Below are positions 1 to 8,849 of a stretch of DNA of 64,000 bases, one piece after another. Within the stretch, counting starts at the first letter, position 1. The number at the start of each line of letters is the position of its first letter. The notes under the pieces are model-generated. The model ran no database searches and was not told the origin of the DNA. It worked only from the letters and a program-made list of their open reading frames with translations. Position numbers and translations under genes: made by a program. Origin of the DNA: Lacisediminihabitans sp046156175 (GTDB lineage: Bacteria; Actinomycetota; Actinomycetes; Actinomycetales; Microbacteriaceae); NCBI RefSeq assembly GCF_046156175.1, contig NZ_JAYLVL010000003.1, forward strand, positions 186,001 to 250,000, read 5' to 3'.

Positions 1-48
1 CGCGCGTCGCTGGCCGCCCGCCTGATGGCTCCCCTCACCGGCCACTGA
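1..48 (+). CDS. 3' end of an upstream CDS (partial)
   Basis: Frame 1 is open from the window edge to a TGA at 46-48 and would encode the last 15 residues (RASLAARLMAPLTGH) of a protein that begins outside the window. The fragment is too short to identify. It is called only because the frame is open and the following 144 bases look non-coding. Confidence 0.3.
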   Translation, partial: RASLAARLMAPLTGH

Positions 49-192
49 ACTGGGCACTGTGGAGGGCACTGAGGAGGGCACTGGGCAGGGCCACCCCTCG
101 ATCAGGGCACTGACCCGCGGGCGACAGCGCTGGTAATATTCTCGAAGCCGGCCGGAGAATTCAGCCGCCCCCGGGCAGGCGATCGGGGGATC
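49..192. repeat. Intergenic region with GGGCACTG repeats
   Basis: GGGCACTG occurs at 52-59, 64-71, 76-83 and 105-112; the first three are exactly 12 bases apart, so this is a short degenerate tandem array. The rest holds the probable promoter of the next gene (TAATATT near 133) and its G-rich ribosome binding site (GGGGGA directly before the ATG at 193). Confidence 0.5.
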
Positions 193-1251
193 ATGACGCT
201 GTTCGACCAGGACACCTACGCCCTGCCCTCGACACCGCGTCGCCGGTCGCGTCTCAGGCGCGTGCTTCCCACCGTGCTGGCCCTGATACTCGTGGCCGCC
301 GGCGTGTTGGCCTTTCTCGGTTTCCAGCGCCTGCTCGACCAGTACACGGTCTGGACCTTCCACCCCTCGGCAGAAGTCACCGCACTCATCGCGTCGTCGC
401 ACCTCACCGAGGAGGGTCGATTCCAGTTTCTCGCCAGCAAGCCGGTGATCGAATCATCCACGACCTTCGCTTCGAGTTGCGCGAGCAACCAGGAGGGAAG
501 CGGCATCCTGGGCTGTTACCTGCCCCGAAACCGGTCGATCCACCTCTTCGCGGTGACTGACCACCGTCTGCTCGGCCTCACCGACGTCGTCGCCGCCCAC
601 GAAATGCTCCACGCGGTCTGGGATCGCCTCAACACCGCCGAGCAGCAGCAGCTCGTTCCGCTGCTCGAACACGAGGCGGCGAAGCTCGCGGGAAACGCCG
701 ACTTCCAGGCTCGTCTCGCCTACTACGCGAAGAACGAACCGGGCGAACGCGACAACGAGCTGCACTCGATCATCGGTACCGAGATCTCCTCGATCTCCCC
801 CGAGCTCGAGGCGCACTACGCGAAGTGGCTCGGTAACCGGCAGGCGATCGTCGCCCTCCAGGTCAAGACCGACGCCGTTTTCACCGATCTCGAGAATCGG
901 TCCATCGCTCTGTCGTCTTCGCTCGACTCCCTCCGCTCCACGATCGATGCAGAGTATGCCGCGTACACGAGCGGCTATGCCCAGCTGAACGCCGATATCC
1001 GTCGCTTCAATGCGCGGACCGACTTCACCTCCAACCGCCAGATCGACCTCGCCGAAGCCGCTCTCCATTCGCGTCAGGTCGCCCTCGACGCGCAGTACGC
1101 GGATGTTCTCGCGAAGACGGCGGAATACAACGCCGACCGTGACGAGCTGAAGGCACTCTCCCAGCAGACGGCGGGACTGAACACCGCGCTCAACCAGGGT
1201 CCGGGCACCACCCTCTCGACGCCCGTTCCCGCAGACGGCTCCGGCGGCTAG
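193..1251 (+). CDS. Membrane-anchored HExxH protein with C-terminal coiled coil
   Basis: 352 aa, function unknown. An arginine-rich N-terminus is followed by one hydrophobic segment (about residues 22-44), so the bulk is probably outside the membrane. Residues 136-140 are HEMLH in the context AAHEMLHAVWDRL, which matches the HExxH zinc-binding motif of metallopeptidases. The C-terminal third (about 225-335) is Ala/Leu/Glu/Gln-rich and looks coiled-coil. The tail is Pro/Ser/Gly-rich. No third zinc ligand is obvious, so peptidase activity is an inference. The stop codon overlaps that of the convergent ABC gene inside the palindrome CTAG (1248-1251). Confidence 0.75.
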   Translation: MTLFDQDTYALPSTPRRRSRLRRVLPTVLALILVAAGVLAFLGFQRLLDQYTVWTFHPSAEVTALIASSHLTEEGRFQFLASKPVIESSTTFASSCASNQEGSGILGCYLPRNRSIHLFAVTDHRLLGLTDVVAAHEMLHAVWDRLNTAEQQQLVPLLEHEAAKLAGNADFQARLAYYAKNEPGERDNELHSIIGTEISSISPELEAHYAKWLGNRQAIVALQVKTDAVFTDLENRSIALSSSLDSLRSTIDAEYAAYTSGYAQLNADIRRFNARTDFTSNRQIDLAEAALHSRQVALDAQYADVLAKTAEYNADRDELKALSQQTAGLNTALNQGPGTTLSTPVPADGSGG

Positions 1252-3227
1252 ACCTCTTCGACCGCGGGCTCGGCGAACTGGGAGTTGTAGAGCCGGAAAT
1301 ATGCGCCCTCGCTGGCGAGCAGCTCGGAATGCGTGCCCTGCTCCACGATGCTTCCGGCCTCCATCACCAGGATCAGGTCAGCGTCCCGGATCGTGGAGAG
1401 CCGATGGGCGATGACGAAGCTCGTGCGATCGGTGCGCAGGGCGCTCATCGCCTGTTGCACCAGCAGTTCCGTTCGGGTGTCGACCGAGCTCGTGGCCTCG
1501 TCGAGGATGAGCACGCTCGGCCGGGCGAGGAAGGCCCGGGCGATCGTGAGCAACTGCTTCTCTCCCGCGCTCACATTCGAGGCCTCATCATCCAGAACCG
1601 TGTCGTAGCCGTCAGGAAGGGAGTGCACGAAACGGTCGACATAGGTGGACCGGGCCGCCGCAAGGATCTCCTCCTCGCTCGCCCCCGGCTTTCCGTAGGC
1701 GATGTTGTCGCGAATCGTGCCGCCGAACAGCCAGGTGTCCTGCAGCACCATCCCCATGCGCGACCGAAGGTCGTCGCGGGTCATCACCGCGGTGTCGACC
1801 CCGTCGAGGGTGATGCGACCGCCATCGAGCTCGTAGAAACGCATCATCAGGTTGACGAGGGTGGTCTTTCCCGCACCGGTGGGGCCGACGATGGCGACCG
1901 TCTGACCGGGTTCGGCGGTGAGCGAGAGGTGCTCGATGAGCGGTTTGTCGGCCGTGTACCGGAAAGACACTTCTTCGAAGACGAGCCGGCCGGGGGTTGC
2001 CGGGCCGGGGGTCTTAGCGACAGCGGGATCGGCGGACTGCTCCTCGGCATCCAGCAGCTCGAAGACCCGCTCGGCGGAGGCGACACCGGACTGCAGCAGG
2101 TTCGCCATGCTGCCGAGCTGCGTGAGCGGCTGGGTGAACTGCCGGGAGTATTGGATGAACGCCGTCACGTCACCGAGTCCCATGCTGCCGGCGGCCACGA
2201 ACAGTCCGCCGACCACGGCGATCGCCACGTAGACCAGGTTGCCGACGAACATCATGGCTGGCATGATGATGCCGCTGACGAACTGAGCGCCGAAACTCGC
2301 CGTGAACAGCTCCTCGTTCTTCGTATCGAAGCGCTGCTCAACCTCGCGCTGGCGGCCGAACACCTTCACGAGGGAGTGCCCGGTGAAGGTCTCCTCGATC
2401 TGCCCGTTCAGCTCCCCGGTGTGCTTCCACTGGGCGACGAAGAGCTTCTGCGACCGCCCCGCGATCACCTTGGTGATGCCCAGGGTGAGGGGGATCGTGA
2501 CGAGGGCGATCAGGGCGAGCACCGGCGAGAGCAGGAACATCATCACCAGCACGCCCACCACGGTCAGCAGCGACGTGAGCAGCTGGCTCAGAGTCTGCTG
2601 GAGACTCTGTGAGATGTTGTCGATGTCGTTGGTCACCCGGCTGAGAAGCTCACCCCGCTGCATCCGGTCGAAGTAGGAGAGCGGCAGGCTGTTGATCTTC
2701 TCCTCCACCTCGGAGCGTAGGCGATAGACCGTGCGCTGCACCACTCCGTTGAGCACCAGACCCTGCAGGTATCCGAACACCGCCGCGAGCAGGTAGAAGG
2801 CGAGCAGCATCATGAGGATGCGGCTGATCGCGCTGAAGTCGATTCCGACGCCGGGGGTGAGATCCATGCCGCTCAGCAGGTCCGCCTGGGCGGTGTTTCC
2901 AGAGGCGCGCAGACCGGCGATGATGTCGGCTTTGGTCGACCCGGCCGGCAGCTTCGCAGAGATGAAGCCGTCGAAGACCAGGTTGATCGCCTCTCCGAGC
3001 AGTCGCGGCCCGAGGACGGTGAGGAACACGCTGACGACGGTGAGGACGGTGACCACCGTGATACGCATGAGCTCAGGGCGAAGTCTGCCGACGAGCCGCT
3101 TGGCCGAGGGACCGAAGTTCAGCGATTTCTCGACCGGCATACCCACTCCGCCGAAGTGCCCGCCGCCACCGGGGCCGCGGCCCATCGGGGGCCGGTTGGG
3201 GGTGCGCGTGTCTTTCGAGTCGCTCAT
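1248..3227 (-). CDS. ABC exporter half-transporter, subunit B of a heterodimer
   Basis: 659 aa. A Gly/Pro-rich N-terminal tail leads into a six-helix exporter membrane domain (about 60-380) and a nucleotide-binding domain. Walker A GPTGAGKT is near residue 445, the signature is the divergent VSAGE near 550, and Walker B LILDEATSSVD near 570 keeps the catalytic Glu. With its partner upstream it should form a type IV exporter with one consensus and one degenerate ATP site, as in heterodimeric multidrug exporters. The start overlaps the partner's stop by 4 bases (ATGA). The substrate is unknown; drug or lipid export is plausible because the operon begins with a TetR gene. Confidence 0.9.
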   Translation of the reverse strand: MSDSKDTRTPNRPPMGRGPGGGGHFGGVGMPVEKSLNFGPSAKRLVGRLRPELMRITVVTVLTVVSVFLTVLGPRLLGEAINLVFDGFISAKLPAGSTKADIIAGLRASGNTAQADLLSGMDLTPGVGIDFSAISRILMMLLAFYLLAAVFGYLQGLVLNGVVQRTVYRLRSEVEEKINSLPLSYFDRMQRGELLSRVTNDIDNISQSLQQTLSQLLTSLLTVVGVLVMMFLLSPVLALIALVTIPLTLGITKVIAGRSQKLFVAQWKHTGELNGQIEETFTGHSLVKVFGRQREVEQRFDTKNEELFTASFGAQFVSGIIMPAMMFVGNLVYVAIAVVGGLFVAAGSMGLGDVTAFIQYSRQFTQPLTQLGSMANLLQSGVASAERVFELLDAEEQSADPAVAKTPGPATPGRLVFEEVSFRYTADKPLIEHLSLTAEPGQTVAIVGPTGAGKTTLVNLMMRFYELDGGRITLDGVDTAVMTRDDLRSRMGMVLQDTWLFGGTIRDNIAYGKPGASEEEILAAARSTYVDRFVHSLPDGYDTVLDDEASNVSAGEKQLLTIARAFLARPSVLILDEATSSVDTRTELLVQQAMSALRTDRTSFVIAHRLSTIRDADLILVMEAGSIVEQGTHSELLASEGAYFRLYNSQFAEPAVEEV

Positions 3228-4957
3228 GCTGCCGCCTCCACGGTCAGTTGCGATTGCACTATCTCGAGGTAGGTCGGCGAGGACTCGAGAAGCTCCTCAT
3301 GGGTTCCGAGCCCCACCACCCTTCCGTCGTCGAGCACGACGATCTGGTCGGCATCGATGATGGTCGAGATGCGCTGGGCGACGATCACCATGGTCGCCTC
3401 CGGAAGCGAGCGCGCGAGCGCCTGGCGCAGCCGGGCATCCGTCGCCTGGTCGAGAGCGGAGAAGGAGTCGTCGAAGATGTAGATCTCCGGACGCTTCACC
3501 AGGGCCCGCGCTATCGCGATCCGTTGGCGTTGTCCGCCGGAGACATTCGTGCCGCCCTGAGCGATCACCGAGTCGAGGCCCTCGGGCATCTCGCGCACGA
3601 AATCGCTGGCCTGCGCAATCGCCAGCGCGGCCCACAGCTCCTCATCGGTGGCATCCGGCTTGCCGTAGCGCAGGTTGCTCGCCACGGTGCCGGAGAAGAG
3701 GTATGGCTTCTGCGGCACCAGCCCGATGCGGCTCCAGAGCAGGTCGGGGTCGAGCTGCGCGACATCCACACCATCGACCAGAACGGTGCCAGAGGTCGCG
3801 TCGAAGAGGCGCGGCAGCAGGTTGATGAGCGTGGTCTTACCCGCCCCGGTGCTGCCGATGATCGCGGTCGTGCACCCGACCGGCACCGAGAAGCGGATGT
3901 CGGTGAGCACCGGCTGCTCCGCGCCCGGGTAGGCGAAACCGACATCTCGAAGCTCGACGGTACCGTGTTCGCGCAACTGCGTGACCGGATCGGATGGAGG
4001 AACGACCGTCGAATCCGTGCCGAGCACCTCCCCGATGCGGTCTGCGCTCACCGAGGCACGCGGAATCATGATGGCCATGAAGGTGGCCATCATCACCGCC
4101 ATGAGGATCTGCATGAGGTACTGGAGAAACGCGGTGAGCGTGCCGATCTGCATCGATCCGTCGTCGATGCGGAAGGCTCCGAACCAGATCACCGCGACGC
4201 TCGATACGTTGAGCACGAGCATGACGATGGGGAACATCAACGAGGTGAGGCGCCCGACCCGGTACGCGGTGGCGGTCACATCATCGTTGGCACGGCGGAA
4301 TCGCTCGGTCTCGACATCCTCCCGCACGAACGCGCGAACGACTCTGATGCCCGAAAGCTGCTCGCGAAGCACCCGGTTGATCGTGTCGATGCGCTTCTGC
4401 ATCAGGCGGAACTGCGGCACCATGCGGGAGATCACGAGACCGATCGCGATGACGAGAACCGGGATGCTGACGGCCATGAGCCAGGAGAGCTGGAGGTCCT
4501 GCTGGAGAGCGAGCACGATACCGCCGATGGCGAGGATGGGCGCGGAGACGAGCATCGTGCACGTCATCAGCACCAGCATCTGCACCTGCTGCACGTCGTT
4601 GGTCGACCGGGTGATCAGGGAGGCAGCCCCGAAGGTCGTCACCTCACGTTCGGAGAAGCCGCCGACCTGATGGAACACCGCGGCCCTCAGGTCGCGCCCG
4701 AGCCCCATGGCCACCCGTGCTCCGAAGTAGACGGCCGTGATCGCACACGCCACCTGGAGAACAGTGATGCCGAGCATCACAGCCCCCGTGCCGAGGATGT
4801 AGCCGGTGTTTCCGGTCGCGACGCCCTTGTCGATGATCTCGGCGTTGAGAGTCGGGAGGTAGAGCGAGGCGATCGACTGGAGGAGCTGGAAGAAGACGAC
4901 CCCGGCGAGCAGTCGGCTGTGTGGGCGCAGGTATTGGCGCAGGAGGCGAAGGAGCAT
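3224..4957 (-). CDS. ABC exporter half-transporter, subunit A of a heterodimer
   Basis: 577 aa. Six membrane helices (about 15-300) precede the ATPase domain. Walker A GSTGAGKT is near residue 365, the intact signature VSGGQ near 470, and Walker B reads IFDDSFSALD near 491, with Asp where a catalytic Glu is expected. The site built from this Walker B and the partner's VSAGE signature is therefore degenerate, while the other site is consensus. It is the second gene of an operon: the TetR gene ends 2 bases upstream and the partner begins within its stop codon. Confidence 0.9.
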   Translation of the reverse strand: MLLRLLRQYLRPHSRLLAGVVFFQLLQSIASLYLPTLNAEIIDKGVATGNTGYILGTGAVMLGITVLQVACAITAVYFGARVAMGLGRDLRAAVFHQVGGFSEREVTTFGAASLITRSTNDVQQVQMLVLMTCTMLVSAPILAIGGIVLALQQDLQLSWLMAVSIPVLVIAIGLVISRMVPQFRLMQKRIDTINRVLREQLSGIRVVRAFVREDVETERFRRANDDVTATAYRVGRLTSLMFPIVMLVLNVSSVAVIWFGAFRIDDGSMQIGTLTAFLQYLMQILMAVMMATFMAIMIPRASVSADRIGEVLGTDSTVVPPSDPVTQLREHGTVELRDVGFAYPGAEQPVLTDIRFSVPVGCTTAIIGSTGAGKTTLINLLPRLFDATSGTVLVDGVDVAQLDPDLLWSRIGLVPQKPYLFSGTVASNLRYGKPDATDEELWAALAIAQASDFVREMPEGLDSVIAQGGTNVSGGQRQRIAIARALVKRPEIYIFDDSFSALDQATDARLRQALARSLPEATMVIVAQRISTIIDADQIVVLDDGRVVGLGTHEELLESSPTYLEIVQSQLTVEAAA

Positions 4958-4959
4958 GG

Positions 4960-5544
4960 TCAGTCTCTTCCTGGGTCGGGCTGGAGAATGCCGTGGAGCA
5001 CGAGGTCGGTCAGCTCATCGGTGGTGAAGGGTGCAGATTCGGTGAACGGGGGGATCGAGGAGGCGAGGGCGAGAAGGCGGATGAGAGAGGCCGCCCGGCT
5101 CGCCTCGACCCGCAGCACGCCGGGACGCTCGGACAGCACAGCGGTCACGAGTTCGGCGAGTTCGGCGCGACCGTCGGAGCCGGGAGGTCGACCGTGCATC
5201 CCGACCGCCGCCATGATGCCGAAGATGCCCTCGAAGCGAGTGCGCAGGTGGAAGATCAGGTCGTGCACCTGGCGCTCGAGCGGATCCTCCGGATCGATCC
5301 CTCGCAGCATCATGCGCAGGGGCTCCGGGTCGAGGAACTTCTCGACGGCTGCCGCGATGATCGACTCCTTGTCGCCGAAGGCCCGGAACAGGGTGCCCTC
5401 GGCGATGCCCGCACTCTCGGCGATCTGCTTCGTCGTGACATCGCGTCCGTATTCGAGCAGCAGCGGGATGACGGCATCCACGATCATCGCTCGGCGGTCG
5501 TCCACCGACAATGGGCTCGCGCGGGAACTCCTGAGTAGCGTCAT
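4960..5544 (-). CDS. TetR-family repressor of the ABC exporter operon
   Basis: 194 aa from the ATG at 5544. A longer reading frame begins at 5577, but that start would lie inside the operator-like inverted repeat at 5562-5577, so the inner ATG is preferred. The N-terminal helix-turn-helix reads VTTKQIAESAGIAEGTLFRA, typical of TetR/AcrR proteins; the C-terminal ligand domain is not recognisable. The gene is 2 bases upstream of the exporter pair, so local autoregulated control of efflux is the simple reading. It is also divergent from the oxidoreductase gene at 5601, which may share the operator. Confidence 0.85.
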   Translation of the reverse strand: MTLLRSSRASPLSVDDRRAMIVDAVIPLLLEYGRDVTTKQIAESAGIAEGTLFRAFGDKESIIAAAVEKFLDPEPLRMMLRGIDPEDPLERQVHDLIFHLRTRFEGIFGIMAAVGMHGRPPGSDGRAELAELVTAVLSERPGVLRVEASRAASLIRLLALASSIPPFTESAPFTTDELTDLVLHGILQPDPGRD

Positions 5545-5561
5545 CCGCTCAGAATATCGGA

Positions 5562-5577
5562 GTGAGTGCTCACTCAC
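5562..5577. promoter_or_regulatory. TetR-type operator (inverted repeat)
   Basis: GTGAGTG-CT-CACTCAC is a perfect 7-bp inverted repeat with a 2-bp centre. It sits between the divergent TetR gene (ATG 5544) and the oxidoreductase (ATG 5601). The TGAGTGnnCACTCA form is common for TetR operators. It is the probable site for autorepression and possibly for control of the oxidoreductase. Confidence 0.7.
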
Positions 5578-5600
5578 AATACGGATCGTAGAATCGGAGC

Positions 5601-6515
5601 ATGTCGCGAATCGTTCAGTACAGCCGCTACGGCGGACCGGAAGTCCTCGACATCGTCGAGGTCGCTGAGCCGCACGCGGGCGCCGGCGAGGTGCGCGTGG
5701 CCGTGCGCGCGGCCGGTCTCAACAACTTCGACTCCAAGGTGCGCCGGTCCCCCGACCTCCTCCCCCACCGGGTGCTGCCGAGCGGCCAGGGCTCCGAGTT
5801 CGCTGGCGTGATCGACGAACTGGGCGACGGGGTCTCGACCGCCGCCGTGGGCGACGAGGTGCTCGGCTGGAGCAATTTCACCGCGCAGGCCGACTTCGTG
5901 GTGGTGCCCGTCGGTCATGTCGCGCCCAAGCCCTCCGGCCTCGGCTGGGCGATCGCCGGCGGGCTCGGCCTCGTGGGCAACACGGCAGAGCGGTCCACTC
6001 GAGCGGTCGCGCCCCAGCGCGGGGAGACCGTGCTGGTGAGCGCTGCGGCCGGTGGCGTGGGGCTCTTCGCCGCGCAGCTCGCGATTGCCGAGGGGGCGAT
6101 CGTCATCGGCACGGCCGGCGCAGACAATCACGACTATCTGCGCGGCCTCGGCATCATCCCGGTGGCCTACGGGCCGGGGATGATCGACCGCCTGCGCGCG
6201 GCCGCGCCCCAGGGGATCGACGCGGTGATCGACAACGCGGGCCAGGAGACCGTGGAGGTCGCCATCGAGCTCGGGGTGGATCCGAAACGCATCAACTCGA
6301 TCGTCTACTTCGAGGGTGCGGCCGAATACGGAATCTCGAACATCGGTGGGGGCGGCAAGAAGTCCGAAGACCTCGGCCGACTTGCTCGGCTCGTTGCCGA
6401 TGGCACCATCCTGCTCCCGCTCGCGGCAACCTACCCGCTCGCCGAGGTGCGCGGAGCCTACGAGCAGCTCGAATCCCGCCACCTCCGCGGCAAGATCGTG
6501 CTCACCCTGCCCTGA
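5601..6515 (+). CDS. NADP-dependent zinc-free alcohol dehydrogenase / quinone oxidoreductase
   Basis: 304 aa medium-chain dehydrogenase/reductase. The N-terminal GroES-like half is followed by a Rossmann nucleotide-binding segment (SAAAGGVGLFAAQLA, near residue 147) and ends in HLRGKIVLTL, typical of the quinone-oxidoreductase branch. No structural-zinc cysteine cluster is visible. It lies divergent from the TetR gene, 23 bases from the operator, so it may be induced with the exporter; the real substrate cannot be read from sequence. Confidence 0.85.
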   Translation: MSRIVQYSRYGGPEVLDIVEVAEPHAGAGEVRVAVRAAGLNNFDSKVRRSPDLLPHRVLPSGQGSEFAGVIDELGDGVSTAAVGDEVLGWSNFTAQADFVVVPVGHVAPKPSGLGWAIAGGLGLVGNTAERSTRAVAPQRGETVLVSAAAGGVGLFAAQLAIAEGAIVIGTAGADNHDYLRGLGIIPVAYGPGMIDRLRAAAPQGIDAVIDNAGQETVEVAIELGVDPKRINSIVYFEGAAEYGISNIGGGGKKSEDLGRLARLVADGTILLPLAATYPLAEVRGAYEQLESRHLRGKIVLTLP

Positions 6516-6529
6516 ACGACCGCCTCCCT

Positions 6530-7501
6530 CTAGGTCGGGTCGGTGAACATGGTCGAGATCTCCGCGATCTCGTCGCTCGACGGCGTCCACTCGGTGGCTG
6601 CCTCGGCGTTCTGGATGATCTGCTCGGGCTTCGTCGCCCCCGCGATCACGCTGCTGAGGCCGGGCTGAGCCAGCAGCCAGGCAAGGGTGGCGGCCAGCAT
6701 CGTGATGCCCCGCTCCGTGCAGAAGGCCTCGTACCGCTCCAGCGTGTTCCAGGGGGCGCTCTCGAGCAGGTGTGGCCGCAGGTTCACGATCCGGCTGTCC
6801 GCCGGCCCGCCGGACCGGCTGAACTTGCCGGTGAACAGGCCGTTGTAGAGCGGGAAGAACGGCAGGAAGCCGAGCCCGTAGTGGTTGACCGCGGGCAGCA
6901 CCTCGTCTTCGACGTCCCTCACGAGCAGCGAATACTCATTCTGAGCCGAGATGAACTTCGGATGACCGCCGAGGATCGCACGGTACTCGGCATCCGCGAT
7001 CTGCCAGCCGGTGAGGTTCGAGTGCCCGATGTAGCGCACCTTTCCCTCCATGATGAGGTCGTCGAGCACCGAAAGGGTCTCTTCGATCGGTGTCTGGGGG
7101 TCGGGCACGTGCAGCTGATAGAGGTCGATCCAGTCGGTCTGGAGCCGGCGCAAGGATGCTTCCACCGCCAGTCGCACGTAGCGACGCGAGCCGCGTGCTC
7201 CCCAGTCCGGCCCGTTGGTGCCGGCCATGTCCATCCCGAACTTCGTGGCGAGCACGATCTCGTGCCGACGAGCCTTGAGCGAATGGCCCATGCGGGTCTC
7301 GCTGAGTCCCCGCTCCGAGCCATAGATGTCGGCGGTGTCGAAGAAGGTGACGCCGGCGTCGATCGCCGCGTTTATCACGGCATCGGTGCCCTCCTGGGAC
7401 TCGCTTGCCGTATTCGCCCGACCGAAGTTGTTGCAGCCGAGGCCGATGGTGGAGACGATGAGCCCGGAGTCGCCGAGTGCGCGATAGTCGATTGCAGCCA
7501 T
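6530..7501 (-). CDS. Aldo/keto reductase
   Basis: 323 aa (beta/alpha)8 reductase using NADPH. Family signatures are GLGCNNFGR at the N-terminus, FFDTADIYGS (catalytic Asp and Tyr), LATKFG (catalytic Lys), YIGHSNLTGWQ, and a C-terminal cofactor-binding part (SVIAGATKPEQIIQNAEA). It resembles the YajO/Tas-type bacterial branch that reduces aldehydes of unknown physiology. It converges with the oxidoreductase gene 14 bases away, and faces ogt across a 111-base divergent promoter region. Confidence 0.88.
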   Translation of the reverse strand: MAAIDYRALGDSGLIVSTIGLGCNNFGRANTASESQEGTDAVINAAIDAGVTFFDTADIYGSERGLSETRMGHSLKARRHEIVLATKFGMDMAGTNGPDWGARGSRRYVRLAVEASLRRLQTDWIDLYQLHVPDPQTPIEETLSVLDDLIMEGKVRYIGHSNLTGWQIADAEYRAILGGHPKFISAQNEYSLLVRDVEDEVLPAVNHYGLGFLPFFPLYNGLFTGKFSRSGGPADSRIVNLRPHLLESAPWNTLERYEAFCTERGITMLAATLAWLLAQPGLSSVIAGATKPEQIIQNAEAATEWTPSSDEIAEISTMFTDPT

Positions 7502-7612
7502 ATGACCAGCCTAGGCCGGTCCTCTCCTACACATCCCAGAGCGCTTCGCCATTGCGAACCGATGTCCGATTCCCGCGAGAGGACTGACGGATGCCGCAAC
7601 TACAGTCGAATC

Positions 7613-8149
7613 ATGACCACCCTCTCCCCCGCAACCGCCACTGCTGCTGCCACGGTTGCTCCATCGCTCCCGCTGCGTCGGCTCGACAGTCCCATCGGCC
7701 GCATAGAACTGGTCGGAAACGGTGTCGCCGTCGTCTCATTGACCATCGAACGCGGCGGGGTACTGCCTCATGACGAGCAGGAGGAGCACAGCGATGCGGT
7801 GCTCGACCGAGCCGCGACTCAGCTCTCCGAATACTTCGCCGGCACACGCACGTCCTTCGACGTGCCGATCGCCCTCAGCGGCACGGATTTCCAGCGCTCG
7901 GTGTGGGCACGACTGGCGCAGCTGAAGTTCGGCGAGGTGATCTCCTACGGGGACCTCGGGCTGTTCACCGGCCGCGCCTCGGCCGGCCGGGCGGTCGGCG
8001 GCGCGGTCGGAGCCAATCCGGTGCCCATCCTGGTCCCCTGTCATCGGGTGCTCGCCGCCAACAGTCGCATCACCGGCTACAGCGGCGGCAACGGCATCCC
8101 GACCAAGGTCTGGTTGCTCGACCACGAGGGCATCGGCCACCGGGGATGA
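7613..8149 (+). CDS. ogt: Methylated-DNA--protein-cysteine methyltransferase
   Basis: 178 aa suicide repair protein that moves the alkyl group from O6-alkylguanine or O4-alkylthymine to its own cysteine. The active site PCHRV is present, with the acceptor Cys near residue 143, followed by ITGYSGG and the closing WLLDHEG, all standard. The frame is open far upstream, but homology begins only at LPLRRLDSPIG, and the ATG at 7613 gives the usual length. It overlaps tag by 4 bases (ATGA), so the two alkylation-repair genes are translationally coupled. Confidence 0.93.
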   Translation: MTTLSPATATAAATVAPSLPLRRLDSPIGRIELVGNGVAVVSLTIERGGVLPHDEQEEHSDAVLDRAATQLSEYFAGTRTSFDVPIALSGTDFQRSVWARLAQLKFGEVISYGDLGLFTGRASAGRAVGGAVGANPVPILVPCHRVLAANSRITGYSGGNGIPTKVWLLDHEGIGHRG

Positions 8150-8742
8150 GCGAGCCGAGGAGCGCCGTCCTGCTCGGGGAGGACGGGCTGAGTCGTTGCG
8201 CGTGGAGTGCCGGCGACGAGGAGTATCGCCGTTATCACGATGAGGAATGGGGAGTCGAGCTCAGGGGCGATCGGCCGCTCTTCGAGAAAGTGAGCCTCGA
8301 GGGGTTCCAGGCCGGTTTGTCCTGGATCACCATCCTGCGTCGGAGGCAGACCTTCCGAGTCGCGTTCCGCGACTTCGACATCGATCGAGTGGCCGAGTTC
8401 ACCGAGCAGGATGTCGAGCGCCTCGTGCTCGATCCCGGCATCATCCGAAACCGCGCGAAGATCGAGGCCACGATCTCCAACGCGGTCATCGTGCGCCAGC
8501 TCGTGCAGGATGACCCCGGCGCCTTCGACCGACTGCTGTGGGGCTTCGCTCCGTCCCGTGGCGCCCGGTCCCGGCCGGCGAGCTTCGGGGATATCCCCGC
8601 GGTGACCGCGGAGTCCACCGCGATGAGCGCGGGACTGCGGGCGATCGGGCTTCGATTCGTAGGGCCGACCACCATGTACGCCCTGATGCAGTCATCCGGC
8701 ATGGTCGACGATCACGTCGAGGGATGCTGGCGCGCGGACTGA
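8146..8742 (+). CDS. tag: DNA-3-methyladenine glycosylase I
   Basis: 198 aa base-excision enzyme removing 3-methyladenine. Recognisable are CAW near residue 18 and the paired Y-x-x-YHDEEWG motif, then LFEKVSLEGFQAGLSW (the conserved EGFQAGLSW of Tag) and a C-terminal GLRFVGPTTMYALMQSSGMVDDH segment with the zinc-binding Cys/His residues. The ATG at 8146 overlaps the ogt stop, giving a two-gene repair operon. The gene ends shortly before a small repeat cluster and the convergent yaaA. Confidence 0.92.
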   Translation: MSEPRSAVLLGEDGLSRCAWSAGDEEYRRYHDEEWGVELRGDRPLFEKVSLEGFQAGLSWITILRRRQTFRVAFRDFDIDRVAEFTEQDVERLVLDPGIIRNRAKIEATISNAVIVRQLVQDDPGAFDRLLWGFAPSRGARSRPASFGDIPAVTAESTAMSAGLRAIGLRFVGPTTMYALMQSSGMVDDHVEGCWRAD

Positions 8743-8755
8743 CGCGCGCGAGCTT

Positions 8756-8849
8756 CCTGGTCGGAGGAGCCCGGTCAGACGGTCCCTGTCAAAGGTGCCC
8801 GGTCAGAAATCCGGTCAGACGCTTCTGGTCAAAGGAGCCCGGTCAGACG
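8756..8849. repeat. Three degenerate copies of a 25-bp direct repeat
   Basis: Units related to CTGGTCAAAGGAGCCCGG followed by TCAGACG lie at 8756-8781, 8784-8807 and 8824-8849, with an extra CCGGTCAGAC half-unit at 8811-8820. The array fills the gap between the convergent tag and yaaA genes, and the last copy runs over the yaaA stop codon. Confidence 0.7.

Noticed and set aside
3248..5668. 806-codon plus-strand open frame opposite the ABC exporter genes
   Set aside because: His/Arg/Glu-rich shadow of two clearly identified transporter genes and the TetR gene.
6770..7612. N-terminal extension of ogt
   Set aside because: The open frame continues about 280 codons upstream through the aldo/keto reductase, but it is antisense to that gene and the protein family starts at 7613.
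8756..8849. CRISPR array
   Set aside because: Three degenerate units with 2-16 base gaps, no regular spacers and no cas genes in the window.
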